Positions 28,301-40,500 of a stretch of DNA of 64,000 nucleotides are shown here, piece by piece (the stretch's first letter is position 1; each line of letters starts with the position of its first letter). A program made the position numbers and the translations under genes. This DNA is from Brugia malayi (lineage: Eukaryota; Nematoda; Chromadorea; Rhabditida; Onchocercidae): positions 20,394,721 to 20,458,720 of the forward strand of contig NW_025062479.1 in NCBI RefSeq assembly GCF_000002995.4, read 5' to 3'. The notes below the pieces were generated by a model that saw nothing but the letters and a program-made list of their open reading frames with translations, was not told the DNA's origin and made no database searches.

Positions 28301-31127
28301 TGACACATACCTTTTTTTTGAACATTTTGTGAAAGATTATTTTTGCTATTAACTATTTGGTTTTATTTTTGAAAAAAAAAAAAATTAAAATTAAATTAAT
28401 ACCAAGTATTTTCCAATCTTCCACAGGGACATTGATTAATTTTGCTGTTAACTTTTTCCGAACATGGTAATGTCGGATAAGTTGGATCCGGTATACCACC
28501 GATTCGCATTTCAATTTCAGCGACTAGATTTCTTACTGGTCGTATAACTTCAACACCAAGTGCTTTAATTTTGATGCATCCTGGTATGGTAGGATTTTTG
28601 GGTGTTAATAAAATTTGATCGGGACTAAATCGAATTTTCGGCCGATATTTTGCCGGATCAATGCCTCGTCTTGATAGATAAGCTGAAATTTGAATTCGAA
28701 ATAAAAATTAACTGTTCCATTGCAATAAAAAAAAGTGAATTTCAGAAATTTGCAGTTTGGTAAAATTTATTTCAATTTAAACCAAAAAATAAAAATAAAT
28801 TGATTATTCAAACCAAAATTTTATTTAGATTTTCACTCTCTCCCCCATTTCGTTTGTTTTAAATCATAAATTTAGCAATCAAATTGCTCTGATTTATCAA
28901 TTTTGAATCAATCGAATTATTAAATTAATTTATCAAACTAATTTGTCAAACAAATTAACTTATTAAATTCACATATTTTAATGCTCTGTGAGATGCGCAC
29001 TTCTTATCGGATTAATATATATTTTAAAATGAAAAATTTTCAAAATGATGAAGGAATGGTTTTAAATTGTATATTACTGATTTTATTTCAGCAATCAGCA
29101 ACTACTTTACAATTGGTAGCAATAAATAAGAGATGAAAACTGGAAATTTACATTCCATTAAATAAATTATTAAAATTTGTTAATTTGTCAACAATGATAA
29201 ACTTAAAGGTGAAAGAGTGGTTTATCAATTTAAGCTCTATTAAAGCAAATATGTTTCATACATACGTAAATAGAAAGTTTGATTAAATGTGATTAGACTA
29301 ATAATTAGTGCAGTGCTACTTTTATTTGTTGATTTGTTTATTTGATTTCACTTTTGAAACTACTTTGAAAAATTTTATCACTTAAATTAAGCTCAGCTAA
29401 TAAATTAAACAACGAGTTAAAGTTTAACGGAGAAAATTTAATGAAAAAATTTTAAACTTACAACTTCTCGCTGAAAAAAAATGTAACTAATGTTGTCAAA
29501 GGGCAAAAAACTAGCTAATTAATAACACAAATACTGCTGAAGCCTAAATTTCAATCAGTGTAAAAAAAGAGAAAGGAAGCAGGCTCATAGCACAATATTT
29601 ACAATATATATTTCTTTTAATATACTTAAACTAGTAGAAAACTTGCTTATAAAAAAGAAATAATCCGGAAAAAACGAATTCTCTTTGTTTTTGAAAATAG
29701 TTAAAGATTGGACAGTTTCTCTATCTTTTATGGAAATGAAACATAATTGTAGAGAAATGAATTATTTCAAACAATTATTCAATACCATTTTCCTACACAC
29801 TTACAAAATATAATTTTTCTAGAAAAAAATGGAAGGCAAACCTTTTCATCTTTAATTTTATACATTATCAAGGCATTAAGATAAAAGCATTAAAAATTAA
29901 AATTCATTAATTCGTTGAAATATAATTATCCTAATTAAAAAATAAAAATGATAAATTATTGATTTTACTCAGGATTTCTTTTGCTATGATACAGTTAGAA
30001 ATTTGCATTTGTATTCTATTTATTTCTTATTTCCTCTTCCCTTTTTTTTAACTTTGTTACATTCCTAATCGGATGAAAATGGCTGGTCGGAAAAGGTATG
30101 AAAACAAATGGTCATTTAAAGCTCATTCGGACGATATAACTTGATATTCTTGAATTAAAGATAAAAGATATATTCTGCCTTTGTTTTTACTTTAATATCC
30201 TTTAAATTTTGGTTAAAACAAGAAGAAGTTCAATCATTGCTTATTTCAAAAAATTGTTTAGCAAAAACTTCAAAAATTCTTTCATTAAGTTTTCTTTTTT
30301 TTTTTTCCCATTCTTCATTATGTAGTTGTTGTTTGGTAAATAAAATATAATTTATAAAAAGAAAAGAATTAAATAATAAAGGAGTTTTCATTATTAGCAC
30401 TTTATTGCATTACCTCGCATTTCTTTCATCTGTTAAATAATTTTATTAGAAAGGAAAACAAAGATTAATTGGAACGTGGGAGAAAAACTTTTCTCGTTTT
30501 TTGCTTTTTTTCATTTTTCACTCAGCTTTTTTGCTTTATTTGAAGAAAAAAATTTGAAAAAAAAAACATAGTGGTTTAGTTAAATCATAATACTATTCAA
30601 ATTAAAAAGTTATTGGAATATTTGGTTCTAGTTTCACATTTCAAAAAAATTTTTGGAAACTATGAAATGCCATAATATTTGTGTGACAAGATAAGTCGCT
30701 ATGTCCATATACATAGTATGTAGAAATGTTAATGATAATGAATGTGACATAATTAAGAAAGGCGTATAGAGATAGAAGTTTAGCAGAAGCTAAAATTCAA
30801 CAGGGAATGGGAAGTATGGGTTGACACGAGTGCAAAATGGATTTGATAGGGGCTAATACAGATAATGATGGATTTGAAACGGAACGAAATAGGTAGGAGT
30901 GAATTTCAAATAGATTGCTGAGGGTAAGAATGAGTGGTAATGGGAAGCAGTCAATTTGTGAGATAATTTAGATAATAAACGAAATATATGAAAGGAAAGG
31001 AAAAAAAAAAAAACATTCATTCGCTGGATTTTATTAAACAAAATCATAAACTTACAACACTCCTTAAATTTTTATTTTTCACTAATATTATTACTGCTAC
31101 TCTTATTATTACTACTACTACTACTAC

Positions 31128-31158
<31 letters not shown>

Positions 31159-31430
31159 ATTATTGTTGTAAATATCACTATTATTATTATTATTTATAAT
31201 TTTTATTTATCATTATTATTATCACTATTATTATTATTACTATTGCTATTATTATTATTACCATTATTATTACTACTATTATTATTATTACTATATTATC
31301 ACTATTATTATTATTACTATTATTATTATTATAACTATTATTATTATTACTATTATTATTATTACCGTTATTATTATTACTATATATTATTATTATTATT
31401 ATTATTATTATTTATTATTATTATTATTAC

Positions 31431-31482
<52 letters not shown>

Positions 31483-31749
31483 GTTATTAATTACCCGATT
31501 AACTTAACGACTTGAATGTTTGCAAACAATTTTACAAGCACTTTATTGAAAAATAATTTCAAAATAATTAAAAAACAATATTTTTGTTTTACCTGTGCCA
31601 CATGCACCAGAAACACGAATATTAACTTCAGCTCGATCCTGCTGCGCTTCAACGTTATTATTATTGGTTTGAAGAAGCAGCAATCCAGCTAATAACAGAT
31701 GAAGTGAGGTAAAAGGAAGATGAAAAAGTGAGACTTGAAGTTGAAACAT
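25358..31749 (-). CDS. secreted GM2-activator/ML-like cysteine-rich protein (paralogue B)
   Basis: Five exons join in frame: 31593-31749, 28403-28682, 27799-27904, 25696-25809, 25358-25510. Total is 810 nt, 269 residues plus stop. Phases are 1, 2, 0, 0, equal to paralogue A except that its phase-0 intron between exons 2 and 3 is absent here. The start at 31749 gives a leucine-rich signal peptide of about 30 residues. The mature part has SGACG, PGCIKIKALGVEV, LPCSE, CPCG, CVFCDFCK, CLCE and a late TIACFLMGIDVKI. The order of strands and cysteines fits GM2 activator: an early Cys, a C-x3-x2-C pair, a CxC turn followed by a loop, then a strand ending in C. Family placement is inference. The 2.9-kb first intron contains the large ATT simple repeat. 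Confidence 0.82.
31085..31490. repeat. ATT/TTA trinucleotide repeat tract
   Basis: About 400 bases made mostly of ATT units with ACT, GTT and CCA variants. It lies inside intron 1 of paralogue B. The 175-residue plus-strand open frame over it is Leu/Ile/Tyr low complexity and is not a gene. Confidence 0.95.
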
Positions 31750-34581
31750 CAATGAGGTGTTGCCGATAGGCGGTAAATGTATTGAGTTTTTGGAGCACCC
31801 ACAAAGATGGGTGATATGGGTCGGTAATAAACGGAGATGGGTGGGTCTCTTCATTCATTACTCTTCCCCCTCTTCAAACACCATCAACAATATATCTGAA
31901 GTCGTTCGGGTATGATAACAACAATAACATATTTCCTAAAGATGAACAAAAATAATCTCGACAAAATACTACAGCAATAGAAGATGACGACGACGATGAT
32001 GATGATGATGATGACAACGATAACATTAACGATATATGGCAATGAACAAGAAGCAATATGCGAAAGTGATGACAATGAAATATGGTTGTAAAGGCATATA
32101 TATATATATATATATATGCTTGGAAAAGACAATTTAATTGGTACTTGAAATATTAAATACTATTAAATTATTATTACTATTACTATGAACGCAAATAAGT
32201 CATCATTACTCACACCATTACCATTCATTATCAACGTAAATTGAAAAGAATAAAATTTTATACTGCCTATCATTTTCACCATTTTTACATCGCAATCATT
32301 ACCATATTATTATTATTATTATTGTTATTATTATTATTATTGTTATTATTATCATTGTTTTTATTATTATTATTGTTATTGTTATTATTATTATTGTTAT
32401 TATTATCATTGTTTTTATTATTATTATTATTATTGTTATTATTATTATTATTGTTATTATTATCATTGTTTTTATTATTATTATTGTTATTGTTATTATT
32501 ATTATTATTATTACTATTTTTATTAACAATATTATTATCAATCAATAATGACAGTAACGTTGCATTTCCTCCTTTCGTCATTTCCTGTCCGTTCATTTTA
32601 ATTCCTTTGATTTAAATTTATTGAAAAAAAAAAAAAAAAAAAAACAGAACAAAAAGAGAATTAAAATTTTTTACATCACATTTTCATCAAAAGATGTATG
32701 TAATGTAAAGAGAAGGAAATAAATTTTTTTTAAACTAAATGATTTTCAAAGAGAAAAGAGACTGTGCTAATTGCACAGCAGAAAACTGTAAGCAGACAAA
32801 TATTTCTCCTAAAGACAATTCAAACAATAAAATTAAAGAGAAAAATCGAAATATTTTTTCAAATAGCATGAAAAATAAATAAATAACATTAATCCTGGTA
32901 TTGATATTCTTTATTTTCAGTAGATAAAATTAATTGGTAAGTAATCCGCCATTAATTGATTAATCAATTTTGTCACAGTTGATTTAACAGTGGGAAGAAA
33001 AGGAAAAAGACTGATCATGATTAATGTCATTTGATTACATTATCGAAATCACTAGACAGCACATACCCAACCCATTTTTAAACCTTCTCTTTCCTTTGTT
33101 AGTAGGTGGAATTTTTCCTCGAAAAAAATAAAAAATGTAATCAATACTTCATTTAGTTTCAAATATATATATATATATATATAATAGTAAAATAGTATGT
33201 TCCCTCATTTAAAACAGTAGGGAAATAATTTGCATAAATTACAAGCATCTTTTTTTTTGCTTTTTTTATTGGGAATATTCTTTTTTAAAACCAAAAAAAG
33301 AAAAAAAAAAAAAACAAACAAACGTCAAATTAAAGTTTCTTTTACCTATCATTGTCTGTTAGGAGCATATTGACAAATATCTAAATTACTATCAAACACA
33401 CCTACCTTTTTGCAAATGATGTTAAAACTAGCCACTATTGACAGGTGCTATTCAAAATTCTTCTCTTATGGAACGAAAAAAAGGGTGTTTTATGTGAAAA
33501 ACATGGATGTTTATAGCATAACCTCAACCTTTGATATTGGGTTATTGATAAAACATTACATTCCTAACGATGCAAAATCCTTATACCATATGCCTAAATA
33601 CTAATCATTAGAAAGAAAATTTTACACTGATTACGAAATTTCAGCTCTGTAAAAATGAAATGGAAATTTACAAACACTAATAATAACTTCCATTTTGGAG
33701 TCGATATCAGGTTGAATGATAAGAGTTCAATAAACTGAGTGATATTGAAAAATTTAACTTACCAAGATTGATAAATTGCCAAATTCAACAATGTCACAAG
33801 ACACATCACTTTATGCTATATATAAATCATGATGAATACTTAGTTTTTTATTGAGGAAAAAAACCGATATCAGAGAAAACTGACTGTCAATAATAAAGTG
33901 TCTCACATTAAAAAATAAAGAATATATAATGACTTTTTACACGGGTTACTAAACCTATCTGCATGCACTGTATCAACAAATCAATGATATTCGTTAGAGT
34001 TTATGATTATAGAATAAATGATGTATTTTTCTTTTTTTTTCTTGAACTAGCTGTCAAAGTTTAGAAGCACAGATGACTTCTAATGAGGCGAAAAAAGAAA
34101 GAAAAAATAAAATGAAAAATTTTTGAAATTTGAGAATAACAAAGTTCCAGTTAATAATATTAGAAATAAACATTTGTAACCCACAATTCATTAAACAGAT
34201 ATCACTGGTTCTTTAACATACATCGCACAGGATAGTGGAGAATAAATTTCACTTTTACAAGCTTCAGTCTTCAATCCGAAGCAATAATAAACGGTTCTGT
34301 TGCTTCATCAAGTTTCTTGTTCACGATTTCTTAAAAATTAGAACAATTATTGGTAAAAAATTAGTGCTTCATTATATTTCATATTCAAAGACAGAGTATT
34401 CTGTAAACTGTTTTATGTTTCACAAGATCGTAAAACTTTGCATCTGTGAACACAAAATATGATTAAATATTTATTAAACAATGCAAAATTTATGATGGTT
34501 CAGATAAATAGGCTAAAATTTTCGAATAATTGCACGTTAAAATCAAAAGACAAAAGAACTAATCGCTATACAATGGCAAAT
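31750..34581. other. intergenic stretch with simple repeats
   Basis: It holds a GAC/GAT run at about 31985-32016, a TA run at about 32098-32116, the TTA minisatellite at 32310-32530 and another TA run near 33165-33183. No convincing exon was found on either strand. The left edge is the upstream region of paralogue B. Confidence 0.55.
32307..32522. repeat. TTA/TTG minisatellite with higher-order period
   Basis: TTA and TTG triplets form a larger unit of roughly 55 bases, each ending in ATTATCATTGTTTTTATT. The junction occurs three times, at about 32346, 32401 and 32458. On the minus strand it reads as poly-Asn broken by KNND and on the plus strand as poly-Leu. Uniform composition and lack of context argue against coding use. 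Confidence 0.9.
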
Positions 34582-37500
34582 CTACTGAATTATATTTAAT
34601 GATAAGAACAATCCTTTTAGGGATTTGGAGAGTGAGGGCCACGGCCCGATTCTCAGTTTTCTGCTCGGATATGCTATTACCAAAAAGAAAAAGAAAAACT
34701 TTAAAATTACCAGTTTCAAAATTTGAACTCCCAACATTTTTTGTTGGATTAGATTTAACGTGTTTCGCCTGCTGACCTCGTGCACTTTTCTGCAAAGGAA
34801 AAACAATAATAGAATTTCTGTTCTTATTGCAAATTTTTTTTGATAACCAATTAAATTCAATAAAAATGTTTGTCCTGAAGATGCATGAGTTTATACATTT
34901 AATTTAATCTGCCAGGTAACTATTCCTTGAGAACCTTACAGTTTACAGTGGATGTTTTCACCCAATATTACTTCCATTCAAATGGATTCATGCGATGAAA
35001 CATAAACTACAAAAGAAAAAAAAAATCATGTGAAAAGAAACCTGGCCTAAATAACTGATAGAATACAAAAATATTAACATAACACAACAGATATGTATAA
35101 TAGATAGAGCTAAAATTCGCACGCTTCTGTGAATTGGATAAACTGTGAATTTAAAAGAACTCACATCCGAAGTAGCCTTAGCGGTAATAGCATTTCTACC
35201 AGAAGTTTCGACAGCAGCAGTTGTTGTAGCAGTAGAACTAGCGTTAGATTTTGCATGCCGTATTTCTGGCTTAGCCTGATCAAAATCTCCTGCTGCAACA
35301 GAAGCAGCGAGTTGACTAGCAGTTTCCGGATCTATCTCATCACCTTCATCAAGCAGTACATAAACTGGTTCACCATTTGCGCCTTTCAACGCCTGTACCT
35401 AAAAGCAGAGAAAATAATAGTGAAAATGGATATATAAATTCCAGTTTCAATTCTATTTCTACTTCATTTCATCTTTCAATATTTCATAGTTTGGCCACAT
35501 AAAACCCATATAAAAAAAAAAAAAAAAACACAAACAAACTTTTTTGAAATCGACACCATACTGCGCTTTGAGCGTCGCAATTGTAGCCGGATCAGTAATA
35601 ATACCCTCAGAATCCTCTGCAACAGAAATAAAGTCTGAACAGAATAGAGGAAATTATATACGCATAGTAGTAAGGAGAAAAGCATAGCTTACACCGCTCA
35701 ATTTACATATCATTTTGCTTTAGTCATTTGAATGCTTCAATTGAATTAATTTCTCTTTTAAATACTTCAGTGTCACACTTCAAATCAATTCGACTTACCT
35801 TGGCCTCGAACCATTCGCTTGCGTTGCGTACTATTACCCTACAAACGTAATGTCTTCAAATAAAAAGTATTTTATTTAATAATTTGCTTGACTTCAGTGA
35901 ATAAAAATGTACGCAGTGGTTGCATGATCCGTAGTAAGAAGAAAGAACTACTGGTAATAGTAGTGCCATTAGCAGGATTTTGTTAGTTTTTGACCGTGAT
36001 GTCCGCATTTTATTATGTAGTAGCAACTGTTTCTATTATTAGCATTGTAATTTCAAGCTACTGAGGAATTATTTTTTTAGCAACTGTTGAATTAATTTCC
36101 TCAACCTGTACAGATGATGTAACTATACAGAAGCAAATTCTACGACTAATTTTAAAATACTTTTTTAATATAATACTCATAAATAATATTTATATAATAA
36201 TAAATGTAATACTTAAAATACTTTTTAAGTATTTAAAATCCTCGAACCTACCGAATCGCCAGTAGTAGAAGCAAATTCAGGCATTAAATCCGGGTGTTTG
36301 GAGCGAAGGTGACGAATAGCTCGGCACATATTAAACGGTCGATGTAGCATATATGTCATGTTGCATACTAAGCATTCAATTAACTGCGGATTGATGAATT
36401 CCATGCAACCATCAGAAATCCTTTCCAATCTTGTCTGTAAATGAAAATTCTAATTTGAATCCCAAGCTTTAATATTATTACTAGGAGCTAATGTCAGATG
36501 TAATAATAATCATAAAACATTTTAGTGAAGGTCGGATGGAATAAAATTAAAGCAGAAGAATTGCTTTAGACCAAGTATGATTTCTCTTGCGTTATAAGCA
36601 AGATGCAAAGCTAACTATTCAAACGCCTCTACTGACCTATTGGTTATGCAAAACTTGTATACATCAAGTTCATTTTTTTTAATTTAAAAAATGGGGGGAG
36701 GGAAAAATTGAACAATTCCTAACTTTGCATAATTCATACTGCATGCTATGTAGATGATGTGGATGCTCAGTTCGGAAGTGACGTATTGCTCCAGCACTTA
36801 TCACAGCTGCTAAAATATCTCCGTTACACATCTTACATTTCCAATGACAATCGTTTACTGCTTCCACATATCGGCTGTTTACTGGCGCTGCCTGTCGTAA
36901 CGCTGGCATTATAAACTGACGTTTTGGTTTACTTCGACGACCTGAAAAAAAAAAAAAAAAAATAATAATAATAAATAAATAAAGCCGCATAAACGATATT
37001 ATCTGTTAGGCATTGATATCATCTGAAAATTGTTAGGTTTCATTTTATATTTCAATATATTGTACAATGTGATGGATAATGGCTAATGCAATCGATAAAA
37101 TTTTCAGCAAAACAATCAACATAAAAAGGAAGAACTCATATAAAAAGTCAAACATAATCTACCATCTATTATGATACAAACAATATCGCCGCTAATCATA
37201 TTTAATCATAAAGTCCTTTGAAAATCTCAAGCAGTTAATACCAACCGAATGTCATTCGACTATTTACATAATTTGTAGTCCTTTCTTCTTCTTCCATTTC
37301 ATCATCTTCGACATCATTTGTATTTTTTCCTTCTTCACAGAGTTTAAGTCGCTTTTCTATCGCTATAAAAATATGATTTCTGAGCTAATAACCACATTAA
37401 CTGATTACTACAAGGAATTCATCTCTTCTGTTCCGAAATAGCTACGTAGTATTTGTTACGGAGAGTAAAATAGAAAATTTTTGTGAGGATATGTCGTTCA

Positions 37501-40500
37501 ATCCAGTGCGAAAAAATACAGCAAAAGAAAATAGAAAATAAAATAAAACAAACCAGCATGTAAACGGGCTTCTGATGTATGCATTGTACCATATTTCCCA
37601 CATCTAATGCGATGTTCATCTGGCATTGAAACATCAAATCCATCACCATATTTCTCCAACAAACGAGCATTAATAACAAGCTCCTTAAAAGAAAATTTTA
37701 TAGTTAAATACATTTAGAAGTCTGTAAACACTTAAGATGTTGGCAAAATTCATAAAAGAATTAAGTCATTGCACTAGAAAAAAACGCACCTGTAAACAAA
37801 GATTACATTTTGGCACTTCAACTTCTTCTGGATGAACTTCCGAAAAATGCATGGCCAGTGCTTCAGCTGCCATAAACATACCACACCAAATACATTGTAA
37901 ATTCGCTCCACGATCAAGTGATGTATCGATGACAGCAAAATCTTGAATTGATAAAGGTTTCCCGAGTCCTGGCTGTGGCTTCTGAAAAAGGAAGATAAAA
38001 AATATATCATTAAATGAAGTAAACTAATTGGTCAAAGTCAACATTAAAATAAGCATCTTACTGGAAAGTTTACAAGAATAGCCAGAATATTTTTAATCAA
38101 TTCGGAAAAAATAAAGTCATACTTTTATTCGACCAGGGCTCTGAGACATAAAAAAAAATCATATTTCAGTTCAGTTAAATCCAGATGAAAACAATCAGAT
38201 AAATTCTTATGAAAAGAAAATTTCAGAAACAATCTAAAAATTATTCGTAACGGCTTCCGCTTTAAACTAATAGATAGCTAATATCTACGAAGTCCATAAG
38301 GATAAGCATTATGTAACCCTAAGTTTCCACTTTCCAGCACACTGATGAATCGATGGATGCCATGCATTGAAATGTCGAACTAGATGCACAACTTCAAATT
38401 TACGATTAAGAGATACTACCGCATTGCAAATACCACAACGTGCATGTTGTTTATCCACCAGAGTTACGGGTACCTGCATGCAGCATTTATTATCTTAGTT
38501 GTCGCTGACATAATAAGCATTACAAAAGTTTATGAATTTCAAATAGAAAAAATAAATGAAGTTAAAGTCACGTAACTAAATGAATCAAAAAGAATAACAC
38601 GAATTTTATAAACAAATCACATACAGATTTATTCTTCATGACAATGCAAACACTTTAATAACGATTATGATTCATAGTTAAAGCAGAACATACTGTAATT
38701 ATCCGTTTTTTGACTGCTGTGTCTGGTTCTCAGGTTTAATTAGTTCAAAAATGCATGCAAATAATACAAATAAAACATACTGCGCGACCTAACTTTTCGA
38801 ACATTTTTTTCCGCAAAGCTGTTATTAGCTGATTAAGCGACATTTCGTTTGGGTTGACACGAATCTGAAAACAATAAAAAGGTTTTGAAATGATGCTTGA
38901 ACACTTCATCCTATTTAATTTATCGCAAATTTTTGAACGTTAGCATAATTTGAAAACTTGCTCTATATTAGGCGCTTCCACCTTAAATAGTTCAAACACC
39001 TAAATTTTCGTTTTCACAGGTATAAGCGACTTAAAATATTATAAGTTACTGTGTTAAACTTTTTAATACATCAGAAAGTCCCTACTTGCATGCTGGTAGA
39101 TAATCTACATATGAATTCTATCACCACAAAGATGACTAAGGTTCTCGCTGCTGCAACCAGTTTTATTGCATTAAATCAAAATTTAAACGCTTTTACCGTA
39201 GAAACGCTTCGATAAATACGATTGGAATTATGACTAGATGAAAGATCATCATAAATGTTGCACACATTATCTTCCATGCGTCGCTTCTCTTCATTTAACT
39301 TTTCTCTTAACCAAGTTTCATATGGAACATCCTCGAATGCCGTTACGCCTTCTTCTAATACCTAAAAATTACTGAATAAATAAAACCACAATGTCCCACA
39401 ATATATCACAGCCTTTTTCAACCTTTTAATTGCAACTAATTTCTTAACAACTTTCTTGGAAACGTTGAGAAATTAAATTTAGGAAAACAAAACTCAAAAA
39501 GAAAATTAGCGGATGAGAAAGCCGAAAATATGAAATAATTTCCATTACTTCAGGATGATGTTGTGGAATATGGGAACTGAGCAGCAAGTCATACAAAACA
39601 ATTTCACCACATAAGCCGCAACATATATTTTTTGAATCCAAAAAACTAAATTCAACCGCTCGGAGATCATGGCGTATGTTCGCTTCAACATTATCACCTT
39701 CGCTCATGAATAGGGCGTTTTCGTCTAAAAGACACCAAACATTAATCAAGAGTTGTCTGGTTTTGATGGAACATAGTTTGCATTATTGAAAACTTAGTAT
39801 CACAGAAACAATATATAGAAAAAATCCTAGCACACTGACAGCACAGAAATGTAAATTGAGAAGGAGGAACTAAAATTATTAAATCGCTCTTCATCATATG
39901 AAAGCCGACATTACTATGAATGAGTTAAGTTTATCATGAAATGAAAATAATTGGAAATTTTGAAACTTGGAAAGTCTAAATTTATCATTTTTTAAAAGAA
40001 ATTTAACAGACTAAGTATTCAAACACGAAACAACCAAAAAAAAGAAGCTTGCCATCAAGAGTTTGCCCAGGAGCAAGCTGTATGAATTGTTCCGTTCCGT
40101 TTGGTGTTTGAACACAGATAACTTGCATCTCACCCATGCCATCAGTAAAATTCGTTACATCCTTTAATCAAAAAGATCAAAAATTAAAGCAAAAAATTCA
40201 AAAAAATTTATGAATTGGATGGATAGAATAGAAATTATTTTAATATAATTTCAAATAAAAAAATAACGAAAGATGTACATCATGTTTATTCGCACTTGAA
40301 CGCTGTACAACTTTCTGCAGAGCAGGACTTTGAGGTTCTAATTCTGGTGGCGCTTCATCATCGTTGGATTCGATACCATCATTAACCTGCTCGATCACAA
40401 CCTCTTGCTTTGGTATTGTACGACCTAAATTCAAGGACTTTTAATTACGATATAATATAATATAAAACAAAGAAAATAAACGGCACTGGTCACATCATTA

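Noticed and set aside
30988..31515. 175-residue plus-strand open frame, Leu/Ile/Tyr-rich
   Set aside because: It is the ATT repeat read in one frame and lies in an intron of the opposite-strand gene.
32241..32615. Poly-Leu (plus) and poly-Asn (minus) open frames
   Set aside because: Both are translations of the TTA minisatellite. No domain, no splice partners.
37774..38010. 78-residue minus-strand open frame
   Set aside because: It is a shifted frame of the zinc-finger exon at 37790-37981, whose true frame has C-x2-C and H-x4-H-P.
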